A stretch of 64,000 bases of DNA from Paludibacteraceae bacterium (GTDB taxonomy: Bacteria; Bacteroidota; Bacteroidia; Bacteroidales; Paludibacteraceae), in contig JAFYQJ010000002.1 in NCBI GenBank assembly GCA_017547145.1, forward strand, positions 1-64,000, written 5' to 3'. A program made the position numbers and the translations under genes. Under the pieces are notes generated by a model. It was not told the DNA's origin. It was given only the letters and a program-made list of their open reading frames with translations, and made no database searches. Shown here in pieces: positions 1-6,984 of this stretch. Numbering within the stretch: the first letter of the stretch is position 1; each line of letters opens with the position of its first letter.

Positions 1-20
1 ACACACACACACACACACAC
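1..20. repeat. (AC)10 dinucleotide run
   Basis: Ten perfect AC units open the window. Such a run is prone to slippage and to assembly breaks. Nothing links it to a promoter. It lies about 130 bases upstream of the FISUMP lipoprotein, so phase variation by spacing change is conceivable but unsupported. Confidence 0.9.
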
Positions 21-70
21 AAGAAATAGGGCGTTTTGGGTGTTTTTCGCCTATGCGTTTATGATATATT

Positions 71-106
71 GTCGGTCGATTTCGAGGGAAGTCGAGCGAC
101 TTTTTT
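71..106 (+). terminator. Terminator-like hairpin upstream of the FISUMP gene
   Basis: GTCGGTCGA (71-79) can pair with TCGAGCGAC (92-100) with one central mismatch, and six T follow. It would end a transcript arriving from the left of the window, or lie in the 5' leader of the lipoprotein gene. No gene is visible before it. Confidence 0.55.
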
Positions 107-153
107 GTTTTATAAATTTAAATTTTATGTTTCATTAAAAAATGGAGGTATTT

Positions 154-963
154 ATGAAGAAAAACCGATTTTTATTAGTTGCAATGCTTTTTGCAACATT
201 GAGTTTGGGATTCGTTTCTTGCGACGACAACAAAGGTAACGAACCCGACGACCCACGAGGTGAACAAACCGAGCAAAACGGCTCAACGGAAAGCAATGGC
301 GGAGAAGAAACTCCAGAACCTGCAGACTCTTACAACGGACATGCTTATGTAGACCTTGGCTTAAGTGTAAAATGGGCAACTTGTAACATAGGTGCAACTA
401 AACCTGAAGAGTATGGGAACTATTACGCTTGGGGCGAAGTGGAGCCAAAAGAGGTTTACGATTGGAGTACTTACAAATTTATGGATTCGAATATCAATGA
501 TTGGAATGGTGTAAATAAATACACCGTAGCTGATAGTCAAAATGAATATGGTGACGTAGTTTGGTATGACAATTCAGGTAACTTTATTGGCGATAATAAA
601 ACCATTCTCGAAAAAGAAGACGATGCCGCTACTGTAAATATGGGTGGCTCTTGGCGAATGCCAACCGCAGAAGAACAGCAAGAACTCATCGACGAATGTA
701 CTTGGACGTGGACTACTTTGAATGATGTTAATGGCTATAACGTAGAAGGTCCTAACGGTAACTCCATCTTCCTTCCTGCTGCTGGCTATCGCTACGATAG
801 TGATTTGAGGTTCGCAGGGTCGCTCGGCTGCTATTGGTCGGGTTCGCTCAATGCGGTCAGATCGAACGGCGCCTACGGCCTCTACTTCGAATCGGGCGTT
901 GTGGATTGTGGCAGCATCGCCGACCGCTGCTTTGGGCTCGCCGTGCGTGGGGTTTCTAAATAA
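154..963 (+). CDS. FISUMP-domain lipoprotein, probable DGR variable protein
   Basis: A 269-residue surface lipoprotein. The N-terminus is a type II signal peptide ending at VSC (Cys23), followed by an acidic Asp/Glu/Asn-rich linker to about residue 60. From about residue 63 comes a Fib_succ_major (FISUMP, TIGR02145-like) domain starting YNGHAYVDLGLSVKWATCN, with the conserved WGEVEP and GGSWRMPT blocks and the C-terminal YWS...AVRGV block. ATG 154 is preferred over ATG 142 because GGAG lies at 144-147, correctly spaced for 154, and the signal peptide then starts MKKNRF. FISUMP domains adopt a C-type-lectin-like fold in known relatives and are a recognised class of DGR target proteins. The final 44 codons are adenine-poor and C-ending, unlike the rest of the gene (separate entry). 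The ligand is unknown. A second protein sharing much of this domain begins at 62954. Confidence 0.85.
   Translation: MKKNRFLLVAMLFATLSLGFVSCDDNKGNEPDDPRGEQTEQNGSTESNGGEETPEPADSYNGHAYVDLGLSVKWATCNIGATKPEEYGNYYAWGEVEPKEVYDWSTYKFMDSNINDWNGVNKYTVADSQNEYGDVVWYDNSGNFIGDNKTILEKEDDAATVNMGGSWRMPTAEEQQELIDECTWTWTTLNDVNGYNVEGPNGNSIFLPAAGYRYDSDLRFAGSLGCYWSGSLNAVRSNGAYGLYFESGVVDCGSIADRCFGLAVRGVSK
823..954 (+). other. Candidate DGR variable region (VR)
   Basis: The 44 codons before TCT AAA TAA contain 23 C-ending codons and only about 15 adenines in 132 bases, against a very AT-rich background. The encoded stretch runs from LGCYWSGS to GLAVRGV. Fixed positions (TATTGGTCG, TCGCTC, GTGCGTGGGG) alternate with runs of NNC/NNT codons such as GTC, GGC, TAC, GAC, TGC and ATC. 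This is expected when AAC/AAT codons of a template repeat are randomised at adenines. A hairpin lies 35 bases after the tract (989-1019). No template repeat or reverse transcriptase is in the window, so the DGR assignment is inference. Confidence 0.6.
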
Positions 964-988
964 AAACCTTTGTTAATTATACAAAAAT

Positions 989-1026
989 GCAGAATGCTCA
1001 TGGGTTCGGGGCGTTCTGCTTTTTTT
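989..1026 (+). terminator. Intrinsic terminator after the FISUMP gene
   Basis: GCAGAATGC (989-997) pairs with GCGTTCTGC (1011-1019), nine pairs with one G-U, around a 13-base loop. A run of seven T follows from 1020. In DGR systems a DNA hairpin just downstream of the variable region aids retrohoming, so this hairpin could serve both purposes. Confidence 0.8.
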
Positions 1027-1052
1027 GTATATACGGTGTCGGGGTTATTTTG

Positions 1053-1060
1053 TATCTTTG
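1053..1060 (+). promoter_or_regulatory. Bacteroidetes -7 box for prfB
   Basis: TATCTTTG matches TAnnTTTG exactly and is followed by CA. It lies 25 bases before the prfB start. No clean -33 TTTG was found at 19-21 bases. Confidence 0.65.
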
Positions 1061-1084
1061 CAGTTAATTAAACAAAAAGAATAA

Positions 1085-2198
1085 ATGACAACACAAGAAC
1101 AGATTAAAGCAGCATCCGAACGCGTAGATGCGCTGAGGAGGTATCTTTGACATCGAGTCGAAGAAAATAGCCCTCGAAGAAGAAGAATTGCGTACGCAGT
1201 CGCCCGACTTTTGGAACGATGCCAAAGCGGCCGAAGAGCAGATGAAAAAAGTCCGCTCGCTAAAGTATTGGATAAATGGCTATGCTGATGTGGCTTCGGC
1301 TACTGAAGAGGCAGCATTGGCTTACGAGTTTTACAAAGAAGAAGCCGCTACCGAGCAGGAGGTAGATGCAGCCTACGAAAAAGCCATCGCCCTAATCGAA
1401 GAACTGGAGCTTCGCAATATGCTCCGTAAGGAAGAGGACAAAATGGGAGCGGTGATAAAAATAGTGGCAGGAGCAGGCGGAACGGAAGCACAAGATTGGG
1501 CCGAAATGCTCATGCGTATGTATATGCGTTATTGCGAAAAGCAAGGTTATAAAGTAGAAATATCGAACATACTCGATGGTGACGAAGCGGGTATCAAGTC
1601 GGTAACTTTTCAAGTGCAAGGCGATTATGCTTACGGCTTTTTGAAAAGTGAAAACGGAGTGCATCGTCTCGTGCGTGTATCGCCCTACAATGCTCAAGGA
1701 AAGCGAATGACGTCGTTTTCGTCGGTGTTTGTAACGCCGTTGGTAGACGATACTATCGAGATAGAAATCGTACAAGCTAACATTTCGTGGGATACGTTCC
1801 GTTCGTCGGGAGCCGGTGGTCAGAACGTAAACAAGGTGGAGTCGGGCGTGCGTTTGCACTATACGTTCCGCAATCCGGTTACGGAGCAAATGGACGAGAT
1901 AGTGATTGAAAATACCGAAAGTCGCGACCAACCTAAGAACAAAGAAAATGCTTTGCGTTTGCTTCGTTCTCGACTCTACGAGTTGGAACTAGAAAAACGT
2001 AATGCCGAAACCGCAAAAATCGAGGCCGGTAAAAAGAAAATAGAGTGGGGTTCGCAGATTCGTTCGTACGTGTTCGATGATCGTCGTGTGAAAGACCATC
2101 GCACCGACCATCAAACCTCCAACGTGGCGGCAGTGATGGATGGCGACATAGATGGATTTATCAAAGCATATTTAATGGAGTTTGGCGGAGAGGAATAA
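1085..2198 (+). CDS. prfB: Peptide chain release factor 2, programmed +1 frameshift
   Basis: RF2 ends translation at UGA and UAA. Codons 1-21 run from ATG 1085 (MTTQEQIKAASE...) to CTT 1145-1147, followed by in-frame TGA (1148-1150). Slipping one base at CTT-TGA-C resumes at GAC 1149 and continues to 2198, giving 370 residues. The shift site is classical: an internal Shine-Dalgarno-like AGGAGG (1136-1141), TAT, CTT, TGA, C. Known RF2 genes use this to autoregulate, because low RF2 lets the ribosome pause at UGA and shift. The catalytic GGQ is at residues 244-246 (SSGAGGQNVNKVESG). The codon-recognition tripeptide is SPY (VRVSPYNAQGKR) rather than enterobacterial SPF. The split is not an error, since the sequence at the junction is the conserved shift signal. 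Confidence 0.95.
1136..1151 (+). promoter_or_regulatory. prfB programmed frameshift signal
   Basis: AGGAGG-TAT-CTT-TGA-C. The SD-like hexamer three bases before the slippery CTT, plus the poor stop context TGAC, matches the conserved bacterial RF2 autoregulatory frameshift site. The SD-like hexamer stands out because ordinary start sites in this window mostly lack SD sequences. Confidence 0.93.
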
Positions 2199-2245
2199 AG
2201 AAAACTTTCCACATTTGTATTTTGTTTATAAAAAAAAGAGAAAAA

Positions 2246-2848
2246 ATGTTTTCAGGAATAGTAGAATCAGCAGCGATTGTAACTCGTTTGGAGAAGGATA
2301 AAGACAATTTGCACATTACGCTTAAATGCGAATTTACCAATGAGTTGAAAATAGACCAAAGTGTGGCTCACAATGGTGTTTGTCTAACGGTTGTGAATAT
2401 CGAAGGCGAAGAATATACCGTAACGGCGATAAAAGAAACCCTCGACAAATCGAACCTCGGTTTGCTAAACATTGGTAGCAAAGTGAATATCGAACGCAGT
2501 ATGAAGATTGATGGACGATTGGACGGACACATCGTGCAGGGTCATGTCGACCAAACTGCTGTATGTCAGTCGGTGGTGGAAAATAACGGAAGTTGGTACT
2601 ATACGTTCCGTTACGAAATAGACGAGGTGCAAAAACGCAAAGGTTACACCACAGTAGAAAAAGGCTCGGTTACGGTAAATGGTGTGAGTTTGACAGTGTG
2701 CGACTCGAAAGATAATGAATTTTCGGTTGCAATTATTCCTTATACCTACGAGCATACCAATTTTCACAAAATAGAAAAAGGTACTGTTGTAAATCTGGAA
2801 TTTGACATCATTGGCAAATACCTTTGCAAATTGATGAACATTGCTTAA
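2246..2848 (+). CDS. ribE: Riboflavin synthase, alpha chain
   Basis: Converts two 6,7-dimethyl-8-ribityllumazine molecules to riboflavin and the pyrimidinedione precursor, the last step of riboflavin synthesis, in the cytosol. The 200-residue product has the usual two tandem lumazine-binding barrels: MFSGIVE at the N-terminus, then SVAHNGVCLTV in the first repeat and KGSVTVNGVSLTV in the second. ATG 2246 is chosen over the upstream in-frame ATG because MFSGIVE is the invariant start of the family. It follows prfB by 47 bases and precedes the next gene by 3 bases, so it may be cotranscribed with one or both. No FMN riboswitch is visible in the gap. Confidence 0.95.
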   Translation: MFSGIVESAAIVTRLEKDKDNLHITLKCEFTNELKIDQSVAHNGVCLTVVNIEGEEYTVTAIKETLDKSNLGLLNIGSKVNIERSMKIDGRLDGHIVQGHVDQTAVCQSVVENNGSWYYTFRYEIDEVQKRKGYTTVEKGSVTVNGVSLTVCDSKDNEFSVAIIPYTYEHTNFHKIEKGTVVNLEFDIIGKYLCKLMNIA

Positions 2849-2851
2849 AAA

Positions 2852-3964
2852 ATGTTTAAAGGTTTAAAACGAAAAGAACTTGAGTTTCAAAATCCAATAA
2901 GGAGTTTGTACCCTGTTTTGTTGCTTGTCTTGGTAGAGACGGTAAGCAATTTAACAATAGGATACATTGTGGCTTTTTCTGTTGGTGTTCTTTTGCTGTT
3001 TTATAATAGTTTTAGACTTTCGCGTTCGCTTTATGTCTTGCTTTTAGAGCAATTGCTTTTGCTTACAATAAGTTTAGCTTTGGTAGTATGGCTTTACCCA
3101 ACTTCATTGCATAACTATAAAGAGCATTTCGTTTATTCTATATTGACGGATGTTGTAGCGATGTCTGTTTTGTTGGTGAGCTTGCTTTCGATACCATTTG
3201 TAGATAAATGGTTGAGTAAGAAAAATCCTAAAAATATTCCATATATAAGAACAAATTTAGGCGAATATCGGCGAACGGCATATATACTTCTTTTTATTTT
3301 TGGTTTGCGTATTATATTGTTTGTATTCTATTATTTCGATTGGTTTACTTTAAATGCTTATAAATACGAAATACGTTTACAAACGATAACGTTTGTCGCT
3401 ATTTTGTTTGTTGTTGTTTACGAAGGACTGAAAGTTTGGACTTTTAGGAAAATGTTGGACAGCGAAAAGTTTTTGCCAATAGTAGATGATAAGGGGAAAG
3501 TAGTTGGGCGTGAAGCACGTTCGGTAGTAATTGAAAAATCGAGTGAAAATATTCATCCTTTGGTGCGTGTTTATCTTCTGCAAGATGGGAAACTATATAT
3601 GCAGAAAAAAGTAGATAAATTTGGAAATTTACTGTGGGATACAGTTGTAAGTGAATATGTTTATTATGGCGACGATGTATCTTATGCAGCAAAAAAGTTT
3701 GTGAAGCAAAAAGTTGCTTTGGGCGATTTTGAATTGAAATTTATCACGAAATATCTCTATGCTGACAGTACAACCAAGCAAATGGTGTATGTGTTTTGTA
3801 TTGAAACTGAAAATTTTGTAACAACGTTAGAAAAAGATGTCGTTTCGGAGCAATGGTGGAGCAACGATGAAATTGTAAAAATAGAAAATTATTCGTTTGA
3901 TGTTTTCCCTCATAAAGTGTTGAAAGAATTGAAATTTTTACGCATGTTTACCGATTTGAGATGA
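2852..3964 (+). CDS. Six-TM membrane protein with degenerate Nudix-like domain
   Basis: 370 residues. The first 200 carry about six hydrophobic segments (roughly 16-35, 37-55, 60-82, 92-116, 143-163 and 177-196). A cytosolic domain (about 230-365) follows, starting VRVYLLQDGKLYMQKK and continuing LLWDTVVSEYVYYGDDVSYAAKKFVKQKV. This resembles a Nudix fold, but the catalytic Nudix box (GX5EX7REUXEEXGU) is not conserved, so it is more likely a sensing or binding module than a hydrolase. It starts 3 bases after ribE and its last 17 bases overlap the 3' end of the convergent queG. Function unknown. Confidence 0.6.
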   Translation: MFKGLKRKELEFQNPIRSLYPVLLLVLVETVSNLTIGYIVAFSVGVLLLFYNSFRLSRSLYVLLLEQLLLLTISLALVVWLYPTSLHNYKEHFVYSILTDVVAMSVLLVSLLSIPFVDKWLSKKNPKNIPYIRTNLGEYRRTAYILLFIFGLRIILFVFYYFDWFTLNAYKYEIRLQTITFVAILFVVVYEGLKVWTFRKMLDSEKFLPIVDDKGKVVGREARSVVIEKSSENIHPLVRVYLLQDGKLYMQKKVDKFGNLLWDTVVSEYVYYGDDVSYAAKKFVKQKVALGDFELKFITKYLYADSTTKQMVYVFCIETENFVTTLEKDVVSEQWWSNDEIVKIENYSFDVFPHKVLKELKFLRMFTDLR

Positions 3965-4871
3965 ATCCCATTTGGTTGAGTCTATTGCGTAATTTTTTAT
4001 AACCTGCTCTTTGTAATGGCGAGTTTTTGAATAGACGTTTGAAGTCGCTTCTTGAAAAATTTTCCCAATCTTTTTTTGTCATTGATAGAAAATCTATAGT
4101 TGGTTGTAGTTGGGTGGTGTTGTTTTGTATTGCCTTTTTGTTCCAAGGACAAACCTCTATGCAATTGTCGCAACCAAAAAGTTTTAATCCCGAATAAGGC
4201 AAAATATCTTTTTCTATATCAGACTTTAATTCAATTGTTTGGTAAGATAAGCATTTAGAAGCGTTTAGCGAAAAAGGTTTGAGAAGTGCTTTGGTGGGGC
4301 AAGCGTTTAGGCAGGCTTCGCAGTTGTTACATTTGCTTTCTATAGGTTGGTCATATTCAAGTTCAATATCCAAAAGAAGTTCTCCAATGAAGCAATAAGA
4401 CCCTAAATTTGGATTTATGAGCATTGTGCTTTTTCCTATCCAACCTAACCCAGCTCTCTCGGCTAGACGACGTTCGAAAAGTGGAGCTGAATCGCAAAAA
4501 GCAGTTCCGTTACAAGGTTTTACCTCGCTTTGAATAAGAGAAAGCAACTCCTTAAGTTTTTCTTTAATAATAAAGTGATAATCTTTTCCCCAAGCGTATT
4601 TTGCAATTTGTGGTACATCAGGTTGTTGCTGTAGTTTTGAGTAATAATTAAGCAATACGACCACTATCGATTTTGCTTCGGGAATTAAAAGTTTAGGATT
4701 GGCTCGTTTTTCTTTATGATTTTCCATATAAGCCATATCTCCATTGAAACGATTGTTTAGCCATTGTTGAAGATAGTGTGAATCTTTAGGTAAACATTCG
4801 GCAGATGTAATGCCACAAGCATCAAAACCACAAGCTTTAGCTAGTTCTTTTATTTTTAATGAATCGTTCAT
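3948..4871 (-). CDS. queG: Epoxyqueuosine reductase
   Basis: Cobalamin- and Fe-S-dependent enzyme that reduces epoxyqueuosine to queuosine at tRNA position 34. 307 residues. The catalytic-region motif FCDSAPLFERRLAERAG (about 126-141) is followed by two [4Fe-4S] motifs: CNNCEACLNACP (C181, C184, C187, C191), and CDNCIEVCPWN (C234, C237, C241) with C207 a candidate partner. The length is a little short for the family but complete through the second cluster. It is convergent with the preceding gene (17-base overlap) and divergent from the outer-membrane protein gene at 4950. A TATGTTTG -7 box lies on the minus strand at 4882-4889. Confidence 0.93.
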   Translation of the reverse strand: MNDSLKIKELAKACGFDACGITSAECLPKDSHYLQQWLNNRFNGDMAYMENHKEKRANPKLLIPEAKSIVVVLLNYYSKLQQQPDVPQIAKYAWGKDYHFIIKEKLKELLSLIQSEVKPCNGTAFCDSAPLFERRLAERAGLGWIGKSTMLINPNLGSYCFIGELLLDIELEYDQPIESKCNNCEACLNACPTKALLKPFSLNASKCLSYQTIELKSDIEKDILPYSGLKLFGCDNCIEVCPWNKKAIQNNTTQLQPTIDFLSMTKKDWENFSRSDFKRLFKNSPLQRAGYKKLRNRLNQMGFISNR

Positions 4872-4881
4872 AGAATGTATG

Positions 4882-4889
4882 CAAACATA
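4882..4889 (-). promoter_or_regulatory. -7 box for queG
   Basis: Minus-strand TATGTTTG fits TAnnTTTG and ends 10 bases before the queG ATG, so the 5' UTR would be only a few bases. No -33 TTG at proper spacing was seen. Confidence 0.5.
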
Positions 4890-4937
4890 CTAAATCTTTG
4901 AATACGATGCAGTTTCTCTTAATGTGTATTTTTTTTG

Positions 4938-4945
4938 TATTTTTG
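4938..4945 (+). promoter_or_regulatory. -7 box almost touching the start codon at 4950
   Basis: TATTTTTG followed by CAAAATG. The box ends four bases before the ATG, so transcription should begin at or within the start codon, suggesting a leaderless or near-leaderless mRNA unless a later start is used. Confidence 0.5.
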
Positions 4946-4949
4946 CAAA

Positions 4950-5720
4950 ATGAAATCGGTAAGAAAAAAAATCGTTTTATTGGCTTTTTTGTCATTTTTC
5001 GTGCCTTCGTTTGCATACGAAATAAATGAACATCGTGCTGAAGCAAATTCTGATTTTACTACAAGGGTTGGTTTTGATATAAAACGAAAAATCTACAAGG
5101 GTTTTTCGTTAACTTTTTCGGAGGAGGCACGTTTTAAAGCAAATTCATCAAAGTTTGATAGATTGTATTCTATATTGTCATTTGATTATAAGGTTAATAA
5201 CTATTTTAAAACGGGAATAGGTTATACTTATATGTTAATTAACAATGGTGATAAAGAATTTAATCATCGCCATCGTATAAATTTGGATTTGGTAGCATCG
5301 TATTCTGTTAATCAGTGGAATTTTTCGTTGCGTGAACGCCCAGAACTTTTTGTAAGAATGGGTGATGTTAATCCTTTAAAGGTAGCAAATCCTGCTGTAG
5401 ATTTGCGTTCTAGAATTATGGTTGAATATTCTATTCGAAATAAGCCCTTGAAACCTCGTTTAGCATTCGAAATTTTTAATACTTTAAATGCACCTAAATT
5501 TGCAAAAGGGAATTATATAAGTAGATATAAAACGGAGGTGGGATTAAAATGGGAAATGGCAGACTCTCATATTCTAAATATTTATTATCGTTTTGATGTC
5601 GATAATGCACGTGATATCAGTATTGATTATGTTGCAAATACTATAGATTGTGTAGATTTAACGTATAAATGCAGTTATAAGCATATACTTGGTATAGCGT
5701 ATACGTTTGACTGGAAATAA
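4950..5720 (+). CDS. Outer-membrane beta-barrel protein, DUF2490-like
   Basis: 256 residues. The signal peptide ends near FVPSFA-YEINEH. The mature chain is all amphipathic beta strands with aromatic ends, ending in the outer-membrane-type DWK. It matches the DUF2490 pattern: a first strand DFTTRVGFDIKRKIYKG, then LTFSEEARFK, then TGIGYTYMLINN, and a penultimate LNIYYRFDVDN. Role unknown; such proteins are probably small outer-membrane barrels. ATG 4950 is used because the upstream TTG start would add a meaningless MYFCK before the signal peptide. Upstream gene queG is divergent. A shared bidirectional terminator separates it from the convergent gene at 5759-6895. Confidence 0.75.
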   Translation: MKSVRKKIVLLAFLSFFVPSFAYEINEHRAEANSDFTTRVGFDIKRKIYKGFSLTFSEEARFKANSSKFDRLYSILSFDYKVNNYFKTGIGYTYMLINNGDKEFNHRHRINLDLVASYSVNQWNFSLRERPELFVRMGDVNPLKVANPAVDLRSRIMVEYSIRNKPLKPRLAFEIFNTLNAPKFAKGNYISRYKTEVGLKWEMADSHILNIYYRFDVDNARDISIDYVANTIDCVDLTYKCSYKHILGIAYTFDWK

Positions 5721-5723
5721 TAA

Positions 5724-5757
5724 AAAAGCAGAAACTTAAGTTTCTGCTTTTATTTTG
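5724..5757. terminator. Bidirectional terminator, perfect 20-base palindrome
   Basis: GCAGAAACTT (5728-5737) abuts its exact complement AAGTTTCTGC (5738-5747), flanked by A6 on the left and a T-rich run on the right. It serves both convergent genes. Confidence 0.9.
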
Positions 5758-5758
5758 T

Positions 5759-6895
5759 TTAGCGTCTTGAACTGCTACTGCGACTACTGCTAGAGCTCCC
5801 TCTCGAAATGGAACCACTACTTCTGCTTGGAGAAGATGATGAGGACCTATTTGAATTGTAACTACTAGATGTTGAACTTCTTTGTGTAGAAGACCCTCTT
5901 GTGTACGAACTTCTATTTGTGCTAGACGATGAAGAAGAACGGCTTGTTTGTGGTATAGAGTTTCTGTTAGAAGATACACTATTACGGTTTTGAGTACTTG
6001 TGTTTCGTTGAATAGTAACGGAACGATTATTGTTTGTTTGTGCAGAATTTCTAACACTACTATTACCATTTCGTACAGTACTTGATGAGTTACTTCTACT
6101 ACTACTTACAGCAGGTCGTGTAGTTCTTGTACTTTGATTTCTATTCGCTATTTGCAAACTTCGTTTGTTTTGTATTTGCGAGTTTGAGTGTCGTGACGAA
6201 AATGATTGGCTTGGATTTGCCGAAGCATAGTCGCGACGCGAGTTTGCAGGTGTAACATTTTTATATGCTGGTTTTGGTGCGTGTGCATATCTATAGCTAC
6301 AATGATGATGTCTATTGTAGGCATAAATATGTCTACGATACAAATGAGCATAAATGCAATGGTGATGGTGATAGTAAGGTGGAAAATATCCCCAATAGTA
6401 AGGAGAGTGCCAAGGATGGTAGTATGTAGCCCAAAAGTAATCGTAAATTATAGGAGTGTAAATAAATACAGGTTCTATAATATAATTGTTACCATAAATA
6501 TAAGGGTCGCCAATAACTTGTACAGAAGTTTTCCTAGTTTTTTTCTCTTTTTCTACAAGAATTGTTGCTACATCTTGATAAATATCAGGAGCTAAAACTG
6601 CTTGAATGATAATGATATGCAAATCATTTTTTACTTCTTCAACAATACGTAAATAATCTACTTCGCCATCGTTGTTCAAGTCAAGATTTGAGAATTTGTT
6701 TTCAGAGTCGTTGAGTTGCATTTCAAAGTCTTCTAAATTTTTTGCTTGACCAAAAAGATTTGCAACTGCTGTTAACTCTAAATTTTCGCTGATGTCTGTA
6801 TTTTTTGCTTCGATAGTAATTTCATCAGCTTTAATTGTTTGAGTAGAAAGTAGAATAATACTTGCTAAAAATGCAAAAAAATGTCTTGTTTTCAT
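5759..6895 (-). CDS. Secreted protein with Tyr/His cluster and Ser/Arg/Asn-rich tail
   Basis: 378 residues, not a recognised family. Signal peptide to about residue 23 (STQTIKADE). Residues 24-150 form a compact acidic domain containing LDLNNDGEVDYLRI, which has the DxNxDGxxD pattern of an EF-hand or dockerin-type calcium loop. Residues 150-215 are extremely Tyr/His/Trp-rich (YYHPWHSPYYWGYFPPYYHHHH), which could bind metal. From about 215 to the end the chain is low-complexity Ser/Arg/Asn, finishing in alternating RS and SSSRR blocks, strongly basic and probably disordered. The function could be cell-surface or nucleic-acid binding, but nothing visible decides it. Convergent with the gene at 4950. 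Confidence 0.7.
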   Translation of the reverse strand: MKTRHFFAFLASIILLSTQTIKADEITIEAKNTDISENLELTAVANLFGQAKNLEDFEMQLNDSENKFSNLDLNNDGEVDYLRIVEEVKNDLHIIIIQAVLAPDIYQDVATILVEKEKKTRKTSVQVIGDPYIYGNNYIIEPVFIYTPIIYDYFWATYYHPWHSPYYWGYFPPYYHHHHCIYAHLYRRHIYAYNRHHHCSYRYAHAPKPAYKNVTPANSRRDYASANPSQSFSSRHSNSQIQNKRSLQIANRNQSTRTTRPAVSSSRSNSSSTVRNGNSSVRNSAQTNNNRSVTIQRNTSTQNRNSVSSNRNSIPQTSRSSSSSSTNRSSYTRGSSTQRSSTSSSYNSNRSSSSSPSRSSGSISRGSSSSSRSSSSRR

Positions 6896-6984
6896 AAGGC
6901 AAAATTTTAAATGTTTATTTGTCTTTATGATTAAATTTTAGCTTTATGGTTTAATTTGCATTGAAACAAAAATAAAATTTACGA

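Noticed and set aside
1-20. (AC)10 as a phase-variation switch for the FISUMP gene
   Set aside because: It lies before a terminator-like hairpin and away from any promoter element I can see; could equally be an assembly-edge feature.
1-964. DGR template repeat or reverse transcriptase near the candidate variable region
   Set aside because: No adenine-rich near-copy of 823-954 and no RT motif (YxDD) found; the partner must be outside the window if it exists.
1085-1150. Frameshift or short broken ORF before the RF2 gene
   Set aside because: The junction carries the conserved AGGAGG-CTT-TGA-C signal, so it is programmed recoding and not damage.
5759-6895. Ser/Arg tail as a coding-frame artefact
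   Set aside because: The frame is continuous from a clear signal peptide and acidic domain, and the tail keeps a consistent Ser/Arg/Asn composition.
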